Shown here piece after piece: positions 23,486-33,210 of a stretch of DNA of 64,000 nt (position 1 is its first letter; every line of letters begins with the position of its first letter). The stretch lies in assembly GCF_002127325.2 (NCBI RefSeq), contig NC_035439.2, positions 4,150,110 to 4,214,109 of the forward strand, written 5' to 3'. The notes beneath the pieces are model-generated. The model searched no databases. It was given only the letters and a program-made list of their open reading frames with translations, and was not told the DNA's origin. The stretch is from Helianthus annuus (lineage: Eukaryota; Streptophyta; Magnoliopsida; Asterales; Asteraceae). The position numbers and the translations under genes were made by a program.

Positions 23486-23522
23486 CTAGTTTATGCCCCG
23501 TCCGCGTTGCGGGCAGTAAGCA
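23486..23522 (-). mobile_element. Helitron-like 3' end
   Basis: On the minus strand, gcccgcaacgcggacggggc can fold into a GC hairpin. It is followed by ataaaCTAGT and then T. This fits a Helitron 3' terminus and resembles the one at 19574-19612. The element body and 5' end are not identified. Confidence 0.35.
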
Positions 23523-24061
23523 GAATATTTCTTACTTAAATAACATGCATACATGTGTTTCAGTCACTTTGTACATACTACCCATAACACGTTCTCAATA
23601 AAAATTAGACATAAATAAAAAAACGCATGTCAAAGAATTTTTGTTTTAATATAGTTTAGGAATTATAAAGTAACTTTATTAAAGTCCAAGAGTAGTAACG
23701 ATTGTCCACCAATAGCTAACATTTCACTATTCCGCCGGGTCGATTCATTATGGTAGCAAAGGGAAAATGCTAAAAGATGAAATACTAAAATAACCAATAA
23801 AAAGAAAACATTTTTTTCCTAAAAACAGAGAGGTTAAACACGTATATTAGCGAAGTTGAAGGTCTAAAAGGAAAATATAAAAAGCGACAATCAATTACTT
23901 AAAATAATAACTAGAGTGGCTAAACACATATACCACCAAAGTTGAAGTAGAGAGACTAAACACGCATATAAATAAAGTTAACCAATAAAAAGATTTTTTT
24001 AAAAAAACATAGGGTCTAAACCCGTATATTAACAAAACTAAGGATTTAAAAGTTGAATAAA
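23523..24061. other. AT-rich spacer with degenerate short tandem repeats
   Basis: There are no genes. From about 23790 to 24060 the phrases 'ggctaaacacgtatat' and 'accaataaaaag' recur at irregular spacing three to four times. Confidence 0.4.
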
Positions 24062-24563
24062 GAGAAAAATGGCCGGATAGTCCCTATGGTTTCGCCTTTT
24101 TTCACCTATAGTCCCCAACTTTCTAAAATTACCTGAATAGTCCCCAAGTTTTCAATTTTTGTTCCCGGATAATCCCTGACGTGGATGGAGTTTACTTTTC
24201 TCAGTTAAGTTGGTGTACAATAACTATAATGCCCTTACTATTAAAAAACTAATAAAAAAGGGGCCCCACCATCTACCCAACCCTTTTTCTCCCATTTTCT
24301 CCCTCTTTCTCTCTAATCTCAGACCCACCGTCCCACTCATACTCTTCAACCTCCATATCCTCTTCAAATAACAACAACTGAACCACCATCAACAACCGGT
24401 GACAGGCAACCTGCAACAATCAATCAAACCACCGACAACCTGCACCCTTGGCTTCAATTCACCCCTTATAAACAACCACCTCACCAATAACCACCTGCTG
24501 ACCTGCACCCTTGCATCACCGGAAAAATAAGTCACCGCCGGAACAACCGACCAACCCACCACC

Positions 24564-24899
24564 ACCTCCATCACCGGCCTCTACCAGTACCGCGACGACC
24601 TCTCCAACACCGACTGCAACACCTGCGTCCAAAAACTCCCCGACACCATTCAACACGTCTGCAACAAAGACACCATTGCGGCTCGAGCACAGCTTGTCGG
24701 GTGCTACATGCGGTACGAGGTTGTCGGATTCCAGCAGGCGCTGCCGACGGAGTTGTTGTATAAAAAGTGCAGTTCGGGTCGGGTTGATGGGTCCGGATTT
24801 GATGAGAGGTTAGAGGCGGCGTTGTCGTTTTTTCTTCAGCAGTGTCATGTTTTTCCGGTCTGTGGATGGTGGCGGATTAAGTGGTGGTTGATTGGCTGA
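24564..24899 (+). pseudogene. Captured DUF26 (plasmodesmata-located protein-like) fragment
   Basis: The frame reads GLYQYRDDLSNTDCNTCVQK, then AARAQLVGCYMRYEVVGFQQ, then ELLYKKCSS. This is one Cys-rich DUF26/Gnk2 domain with the C-x2-C and C-Y-x-R-Y-E hallmarks of plasmodesmata-located proteins (PDLP). No ATG or signal peptide precedes it in frame. It drifts into unrelated sequence (VCGWWRIKWWLIG) before the stop. Its position between the inverted repeats of a Mutator-like element shows it is a captured piece, not a gene. Confidence 0.75.
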
Positions 24900-24939
24900 A
24901 GAGGCAATGATTGGAGGCGGTAAGCGGCGGCGGTGGTGG

Positions 24940-25022
24940 TGGTGGTGGTTCTCCGGTGGAGGGTAGTGGTGGTTCTCCGGTGGAGGGTAGTGGTGGTTCT
25001 CCGGTGGAGGGTAGTGGTGGGT
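24940..25022 (+). repeat. Triplicated 24-bp repeat inside the Pack-type element
   Basis: Three copies of a unit containing ggtggttctccggtggaggg follow one another at a 24-bp period. Confidence 0.75.
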
Positions 25023-25789
25023 GCTGGTGGGTATAGTGAACGAGAGAGAGAGAAAGAAGGGATATGTTTATAATAAACCATGTGGGCCCCACCTGAATTA
25101 ACATATTAATTGTTTTGTTTTTACATTAAGGGTAAATTGGTCATTTCACACCCACTTAACAGGGAAAACAAACTGAAGTTAGACACAGGTACTATTCGGG
25201 AACAAAAATTGAAAACTTGAGGACTATTCAGGTAATTTTAGAAAGTTGGGGACTGTAGGTGAAAAAAGGCGAAACCACAGGGACTATCCGGGCATTTTTC
25301 TCAAAAAAAAAAAAAAAACAATGAAAGGGGTTGATTTTTTTTTTTTTTTTTTTTTTTTTTGTAATTTTTGAAAAAAGAAACAATTAATAAAAAAGAAAAA
25401 TCACAAGGTAAGTGAAGTGAAGTGTTTGGTTTTTTTTTCATCCACCATTCGTTCTGTACCCATCGAACCCTAGCTTCCGATTCCCCATCAACTCGCATCA
25501 GGTACTCATTCTTCTTCTCCATTGGTTTCTCCTTTGATCTTTTTACCTGTTTATCTGTATTACTGATTAATGAATTTATCTGCTAAACTGTTTAATCCTT
25601 CATATATGTTTCATCCTTTGTGCTACAATACTAATATCAAATATACATTTATGTTCAGTTTCATAATTCATGGATATGTTATCCGGGTCGATTGTTTCGA
25701 GATTCATCTGAGATGTATGGATATGTTATATAGTGTTATTCTGTGTCTCTATTAAACCAATTTTTTCGGCCGAACAGAAATACGCTGAA

Positions 25790-28101
25790 ATGGATATGAT
25801 CAGCAAGCTTCCGCCAAACATAATAGAAACCATCCTATGTTTTTTACCGATTCAAGAGGCGGCAAGAACAAGTATCTTATCTACGGAATGGAGGTACCAT
25901 TGGACCAAAATTCCTAAACTTGTGTTTATCGAGGAGGCGTTTCAAGTATCAACCGACGACGACGGTGAGTTGTCTGATATGGGTCAACCATATATCCACC
26001 CGACTCAAAGGAATGAGATGATCAAGAGGCGTAAACTGTTTGATGCTATACACCAAGTTTTGTCGAAGCATGAGGATCCGATACATGAGTTCACCCTTTC
26101 CATGGTCACTGATGGCTCCTCTGAGATTGACCGTATATTGTTTCTTTTGGCCCAGAAAAATACCGTCAGGAAGTTAACACTTGAGTTTATCTCGGTGTAT
26201 AAGTTATATTCAATTCTCTTCTTTTTTGATCGGTTGATAGACCTACGTCTCACTGGTTGTGATCTTGACTATGAACCGATGTTTGAGGGATTTCGTGACC
26301 TTGCAAGCTTATATTTGCAAGAAGTAATGACTTCTCGAAAAGCACTTCTACATATCCTATCCACTTGTCCGTTACTTAAGAGCGTGTATCTGGTAAGTTT
26401 TTACTAAAAATATATCCTCACGTGTTTTTAGTTTTTCATTAATTATCTAAAGAGTAAATTACAAAAAACGTCCTTTGTGTATGTCACTTATTGCAAACTG
26501 TGTTCTTTGTCTTCAATAATTACAGAGAAAACATACTTGATGTTTGAAAACCCTTGCAAGTTATGTCCTTTAGCCCTAACTCAGTTAATTTTTTGTGGTT
26601 AAATCTGACCAAATGGACCTCACATGAGGGTATTTTGGTCATTTTACTCTCATGTGGGATCCATTTGGTCAGATTTAACCACAAAAATACCCTCATGTGA
26701 GGTCCATTTGGTCAGATTTAACCACAAAAATTAACTGAGTTAGGGCTAAAGGACATAACTTGCAAGGGTTTGCAAACATCGAGTACGTTTTCTGTAATTA
26801 TTGAAGACAAAGGACACAGTTTGCAATAAGTGACATACATAAAGGACGATTTTTGTAATTTACTCTTATCTAAATATGGTATTGTTGTTCGCGTTGCAGG
26901 ATATGGATCATTTAGATTTCGATGAAAGTGATGATTCCACCGTTGTTAACCTAGTTGAGTGTTTACCAATGGTTGAAAATCTGTCTATTGGATTCGGGAT
27001 CATCGAGGTAATATTATCTACTTACTTGGTATATCATTCATTTAATTCGCGGAAAAAAAACGAACATATCTTATTATTAATCTTTGTTTTGGCTATGGTT
27101 CAAGTGTTTTACACATGACGGAATTCCACAAGAGCTTCCAATCGCGTTAGTCCACCTCAAATACTTATGTATAAAAGACATATGCTTCACTCACAATTAC
27201 GGGTTACCTTCTCTTTTTCTTTTGATCAAAAGCTCTCCTAACTTGGAAAAACTCAAGTTAGAGGTAAAGGACTAGATAACATAATCTTTTTGTGTCATAT
27301 TTATTTTGATTAGAGTAAAATGCCAGTTTTGTCCCTCAGGTTTGGTTAGTTTTGCGACTTTCGTCCAAAGGTTTGTTTTTTCGCATATGGATCCAAAAGG
27401 TTTGAAATCATGCTATTTTCATCCGGCTCGTTAACTCTATCCATTTTTCTCCATTAAGTCAAGGGTATTTCCGTCTTTTTTGTTAACTTAGAAGGCAATT
27501 CGGTCCTTTTCACTTTATGTACAAGCATTTAGCAAAATGTACAAGTATTCAAACGACCGAATTGCCCGTTAAGTTAACATAAAAGACGGAAATACCCCTG
27601 AATTAACGGAGAAAAATGGATGGAGTTAACGAGCCGGATGAAAATGGCATGATATTAAACCTTTTGGATCCATATGCGAAACTGGCCAAACCTCAGGGAT
27701 GAAAATGGCATTTTACTTTTTTGATTATTTACGCCAAAATACACTGACACAAGAAATACCAACAAAACGTGTAGATTTTAGATGATTCATGGGTTGAGAT
27801 ATCCGAGCGAAGAGACTCCTTTACACTTAAAGAGGATTTAGCTATACGGTTAGAGCATCTAAAAGAGCTGGAGATTGTAAATATGATTTACCGGAATGCT
27901 GAGTTGGATTTTGTGAAAGTTATTTTGGCAAAGTCTCCTATGCTAAAGAAGGTGAAGATATTCCTCTACAATGAGGTTGCGAAGGATGAAGCGTTGCATA
28001 TTTCAGGAATTCTCAAACAGTCCCCACACGCATCTTCGGTTGTGGAGTTTTTTGTTGAAATTATCGGGGGCTCGGGCTCACGCTCCCGAAATGTAATGTA
28101 A
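25790..28101 (+). CDS. F-box/FBD/LRR-repeat protein
   Basis: This is a putative substrate-recognition subunit of SCF E3 ubiquitin ligases. Exons: 25790-26392, 26900-27007, 27105-27263, 27775-28101. They join in phase to 398 residues. The N-terminal F-box is MDMISKLPPNIIETILCFLP with the following EWRYHW block. Leucine-rich segments follow (for example DRLIDLRLTGCDL, LVHLKYLCIKDICF, SSPNLEKLKLE), and a C-terminal FBD-like part contains KSPMLKKVKIF. The length is near the about 410-420 residues of related Arabidopsis proteins (At1g13570 type). A leader intron (25502 to about 25776) is likely. Introns 1 and 3 carry Mutator-like elements with intact target duplications. A dead paralogue lies at 41816-42420. 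The reading frame appears intact, and its target is unknown. Confidence 0.85.
26452..26865. mobile_element. Mutator-like foldback element in F-box/LRR intron 1
   Basis: It begins gagtaaattacaaaaaacgt and ends with the inverted copy, with the exact 9-bp duplication ttatctaaa (26443-26451 and 26866-26874). The arms pair over most of the 414 bp, so the transcript intron could form a long hairpin. Confidence 0.88.
27313..27718. mobile_element. Mutator-like foldback element in F-box/LRR intron 3
   Basis: It begins gagtaaaatgccagttttgt. The right arm is its inverted copy, and the final C of the terminal repeat has changed to T. An exact 9-bp duplication ttttgatta (27304-27312 and 27719-27727) flanks it. 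It is in the same family as 9924-10352. Confidence 0.85.
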
Positions 28102-28298
28102 GATGACAAGAAAAAGGAGGTTTTGTTTGTGGCTGTTAATTGCATCTACAGCTTTGTGAATGTGTGTTTTGGTTTGAGAACATTGATGTGCACTTGACTT
28201 TATGCTGGTTTCAAGTGATTATTGCTTCTTGTGGACACATTGGTTTTGGGTTCATTCTAAACAGTTGGTTTGTAACCATCATACCTGTGGTTTCTTTC

Positions 28299-28562
28299 TA
28301 GGGGTGAGCAAAAGAAAAAATCCAACCTGGCCCGAGAATCGATCAAAGATAAAATACAGAACCGATTCACTACCCTAAATATAGGGTCGGTTCCGGTCCA
28401 TAGGTCAAAGTCGGGTTTCACCATGAAAAGAACCGACCCTATTTTATATGAAAAATTGGAATCGATCTAAATACCTAGGTACTTAGGTTCGGGTCGGGTT
28501 GGGTATGTTTTCGGTTCAGTTCTCGGTTATTTTCGGTCCGGACCTAAACTTGCTCACCCCTA
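28299..28562. mobile_element. hAT element with CGGTTCGGGT-type interior
   Basis: The ends are TAGGGGTGAGCAA and the complement TTGCTCACCCCTA. An exact 8-bp repeat gtttcttt lies at 28290-28297 and 28563-28570, with one extra C at the left border. The 264-bp interior is rich in ggtcggttcggtcc-type words. It has no coding capacity. Confidence 0.8.
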
Positions 28563-29384
28563 GTTTCTTTTGCAAATTTGTATTCTTGCTAAACTGTACA
28601 TCTTGTAGTTATTAATAAATTAAAAATGGGAATAGGATAATTAGTACACATACTAATTATAGTTAGGGTTGTATTAATGTGAGAGAAGATTATTAACTAT
28701 AGAATGTTAAGACAGTAAAAACTAGATTATTAACTTTTATTATTGTTCTTACTATTTACTGAGTCATCACACATTTTGTCCATGGGATGGATATTCATCC
28801 ATTTTGGGTGTAAAACTTATGATAAACAAATTTACCTGTTTAATTGTAAAAGATCAAAATTTACCCAATCCATGTTCTTATTTCTTTCCATTTGGTGGTT
28901 TTCTTATCTTTCCTTTGTTCTAAGGTTTAAGGTAAACAAAAAAAAAAAAAGGTAAAGTTCACCAATTTAATAATTCTTTTTACTTCTATTCCATCTTAGG
29001 GATGAAATGCATGATCATTCCCTAGACTGGAAGACCAAACATTGTGAGGTGGCACCCCTGCCATCTCACTGCCATTTTAACGAAAAAGCTTTTGCCAAAC
29101 AACAACACTGCAATCACTAAGTGTGAATACCACACTTTGGGTTGGTTGGGTCCACTTCTGTATACCAATTACATTCATACACACGCATCTTTTTAACTTA
29201 AATATTAGTTAAACCACAACTGATAGTTAAAAAGCGGGTTTGCTAAAACCCGTTGTCTATGTGGTAAATGACATAGTAGAGCGTTATTCACATTTTAGTT
29301 AAATCATAACGGATAGTCTAAGGACATTGTGCGTAATTTCTAATATCTAGGGATGAATGGTGAAATTTCAACACTAACACAAAA
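28563..29384. other. Spacer without recognisable features
   Basis: This is AT-rich non-coding sequence. I see no gene and no element with definable ends. Confidence 0.4.
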
Positions 29385-29580
29385 CTTATGCTTTATCATC
29401 ATCATACTCAATAAATTTCACCAATAGCAAAACTAAGGTAGGGTTTGAGGAGGGTAAGATGTAGACAGCCTTACCTCTATCCTGTAGGAATAAAGATGCT
29501 GCTTCCAATGAGACTCCCGACTTGATAGTAGTTTTCTTTGCATCAAGTCTTGGACATAAGACACATAACACTTAACAATC
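29385..29580 (-). mobile_element. SINE (TS/Au-like), minus strand
   Basis: The complement of the 7555-7725 SINE body is recognisable: gaggagggtaagatgtagac, then cctctatcctgtaggaata and gcttccaatgagactcccg. It is non-coding. Confidence 0.5.
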
Positions 29581-29789
29581 GGGACAAAGGCCGATTAGTG
29601 CATATAGCCTTTTGTCTTTCGGCTATCAACGCCACCACATGATGCATGATTAACCGTCCGTCACTTTTAATGTTATTTTCACGAAATTAGCAAAATAACG
29701 TTAAAATGAGTGCGTCAAAACCTATAAACAAACACTTAAATTAGTGCAAAACCTATACATGTAATTTAAATCGATGACTTAATTCCTTC

Positions 29790-30246
29790 TTAGACCACCC
29801 GTAGTGGTGAACAAAAATAATGCCCCCATCATGGGGCATTATCCGACACGTGGCATCCTAGTCAGCATTGGGCATTATAGCAAAAGTGGTGTAGTGGGGC
29901 ATTATTCCAATAACGCCCAAACAATCGTGTGTGTGTAAATTTTAGAATTAAAAAAAAACAAAAAAAAAAAAACAAAACTACTAATCATTATGTGATTGGC
30001 CAGTTCCCACTTTACCTTATTTTTTAATTCATTTTCATAAAGTTGTCAGGGACACATGTGGCCTGCTAAAAAATGATTGGTGTGTCAAACCAATTCTCAA
30101 ACCAAATCAGCGTTTTAATTACAACGCCTACAACTAATTTTTCCAAAAAAACGCTGGGAAACGCCGAGTGTAATGGGGTGGAGGGCGTTTTAAAACGTTT
30201 TTTTTCAATTAAAAAAAAAAAAAAAAACACCCACTACGGGTGTTGT
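29790..30246. mobile_element. MITE directly upstream of the Gemin2 gene
   Basis: The ends share an inverted CACCCGTAGTGG. The left part contains a ggggcattat hairpin and the right part 'aacgctgggaaacgcc'. The superfamily is not certain (Harbinger- or Mutator-like). It ends about 60 bp before the Gemin2 ATG, so it probably lies in the promoter or leader. Confidence 0.5.
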
Positions 30247-30309
30247 TATAATTAGGCTGCAAACAAACACTTGAAAAACCCTCTCCACTAAACCCCACAG
30301 ACTCATAAC

Positions 30310-32693
30310 ATGGCGGAAGCTTCATCGACTTTGGAATCAAATGCTTCCTCAGATGATTCCATCATCAAAAGCATTCAAGAAACCATCTTTTCCGAGTTGG
30401 GTTTGATCCCCGAAACCACAACAGAGGATAAACAACTCAATCCATCGATTCCTGTAGCTCAAATTGACGATTCACATGTCCAAAAAGTGCTAGATTTAGG
30501 TCAAAACAATGACACCCAGATCACAAATTCCACTAATTTGTTACCAACGGAATCAATTGATGAAATAAAGCCAGAACAAAACGTGGGTTTGACAGAGGGT
30601 TTGAAGAGGAATGAGAAAACCGAAATCAAGAAAGAAAAAAGGGTTAGAAAAAGGGGAAAAGGGTTGAAAAAGCAGGCGAATGATGATTTCGAAAGGGTAA
30701 GTGTGTGTGATTGTGATAAAAGAGGTGATAAGGTGAGAGTGGTGTATACAAGAGAAGAAATTGAGGGTTTGAGGGATGTTGGGATTGAACAACAAAAGAA
30801 GAAGTGGTTTGAGGTTTACTGTGGGCTTGGATCAGCTGTGGCGAAGGAGTACGATAATTTGACGGGTTGTAAGCATGATGACGAGGGGAATTATGTGAGT
30901 TTTGACCCTCGGCTTCAGTTTGCCAACAAAAAGGGTGTTGCTGCTGATAGCCTTGGTATATTCTTGATCTTTAGGTTAACAGTTTTTACTAGATGTTATA
31001 AAAATGGTCTTGTAACGCAATTTGTGATGATTTTTGTGTGTGATATTGTGTGGTTTTAGCAGTTCATATGCTCACATTGTTGACAATAAGGTTGGATTCT
31101 TTTTGTATCAGTCAATTTGTTATAAGGGTGAGCGGGGCACTTCTCGGGGAAGGGAGCGGTGACTTAAGTCCCCGAGCGGGAATACCGCCGCCATCGGCTC
31201 GGGGAGTGTAAGCGAGGAGGGGAATCGGTGTATGTTCACTGATTGAGAGAGAGGAGAGAGAGGAGGTGATTGGTTGTTAATGTGGGTCCACCCTTTTTCC
31301 ACCAATCATATTTTTTTCTTCTTTTTTTATAAAAAAATAATTGTGTGAGTGGAGTGATGCCAACGTTTGAGTGCAAAATGGGGAATTAAGAGGGGAGTTG
31401 ACGTGGTGCGTGTTGATTGGGTGTGTGTAAGAGAGGTCACTCCCCTAAGAGAGGAGTGCCCCTCTCACCCTAAATGTTAGTACATAGAGATAGAGACACT
31501 TGATAGTTGATACACACTTCTTTTGGCTAGTGTGTTAAGTAGCATATGCAAAATGTAAAAGCAGTCTTGAAATGCATTTGGAGATGATTTTTGTGTGGTT
31601 TTAGTTGTTGATATGCTCACATTGTTGACAATAAAACTGGATTCTTTGTTGCTCAATTCATTTGTTATAAGAATTAGTACACACAGGCACTTGATGTTGT
31701 AGAAGGCGCTAGTCGGGCGGTGAGGTACCGCCTAGGGATTAATCGGGATTGATCGGATTGGACCTTTTAAGTATAATTTTACAAATTTTTATATATATAT
31801 AGATAACTTTATACTTTTTATTAATTAATTTACAAGTTTAGGAGATAACTTTATACTTTTTATTAATAAATTTAAAAGTTTAGGAACCATATGTAAACTA
31901 GTGAAAGATAGAGGGGGTTAAATGTTAAAATACCTAAGCTTAAATGTTAAAATAGGTTTATAACTAAAATTTGGGCTTTAAACCATGGGCCAGGTTTCAA
32001 AAATTGGGTTTATTGGGTCAAAAAACATGGGCCTGATTAGTCCGATTTTGACCGATTTTTACCGATTTTGTCCGACTTTGACCGATTTTGACCATAACCG
32101 ATTTTTTGACCGACTAGCTTAAATTTAGGCAGTAACCCACCGACTAGCGCCTAGGCGCCGATTAATCGGCCGCCTAGGCCGATTTCTGCAACATCAGACT
32201 TGTTACAAAGTTCTTTTGGTCAATGTGTTAAGTTCTGCAACATCAGACTCACAACACGAACTTGATAAACAGTTCTTTAGACCTGTGTGCCAGCTTATTA
32301 TTGCATAACGTTAATCCCACTTCATTATACCATAATATATTAATATACATGATAGGTTTGTTATGTTAAAATATTATTGTGGTTTGAGTCTCACAGAAAT
32401 CTCAACCTGAAATGTCGAAATGTCATATTTTGACTGATATGTTGATACCTTTCAGGTGACGAGTCTGAAAACGTTAGTTCCAAATTGCAGAATATGAACC
32501 AAGTGGATGATTTATCTGGTGTTAACGTCGATGATTTTGATGGAGAGGAATATTGCTACGAAGACGAAGATAGCAGTGATTCAGAATATGTTAGCATCCA
32601 AAGGCCTGCGCTTTATGTCACTGGGGAACCTGATTTTGATTCGGGCCCACCACAAGACGGGCTAGAATATCTTAGGCGGGTCAGGTAATATGC

Positions 32694-32737
<44 letters not shown>

Positions 32738-33163
32738 GGGGAGGGTTATCTTGAGAATGCTAAATATTGCGAGAACTGTGAGAACGAATGAGAACACCAA
32801 TCAAAACCAATTTTTTTTAATACAAACCTCATTGTAATTAAAATACAACATCAAAACAAGAATTTACAACATCAAATAATCCATTTCTCCTTTCAAAATC
32901 ACTCTTTTTAGATTTTTTACACATGTGTAAATATAACAGATTTACACATGTGTAAATGGCAAAATTACACATGTGTAAATTTTCTTTATTTTCGAATTCA
33001 CGTAAATCTAAACGTGTAAATTAAATTTCTAACATTGTATTCGAATAATAATGATAAGTGTAGAAAAAATTTTTGAATTTGATTCGTTTTTGACCAAGTT
33101 CTTGCGGTTTTTTCATTTGTTCTCACGGTTCTCACAATATTTAGCATTCTCATTTAAACCCTC

Positions 33164-33210
<47 letters not shown>

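Larger units (their letters stand above)
24062..25302 (+). mobile_element. Mutator-like element carrying a captured gene fragment (Pack-type)
   Basis: About 115-bp terminal inverted repeats: the left arm begins gagaaaaatggccggatagt and the right arm is its close inverted copy ending at 25302. The arms contain the 'agtccctatggtttcgcc' phrase typical of the window's 9-bp-TSD foldback elements. The right flank is an A-run, so no target duplication is readable. The interior holds a DUF26 gene fragment (24564-24899) and a 24-bp triplicated repeat. By definition this is a gene-carrying, non-autonomous element. Confidence 0.7.

Noticed and set aside
24845..25104. Pro/Thr-rich minus-strand frames (LHRRTTTT repeats)
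   Set aside because: They are explained by the 24-bp triplicated repeat and GT-rich sequence inside the Mutator-like element.
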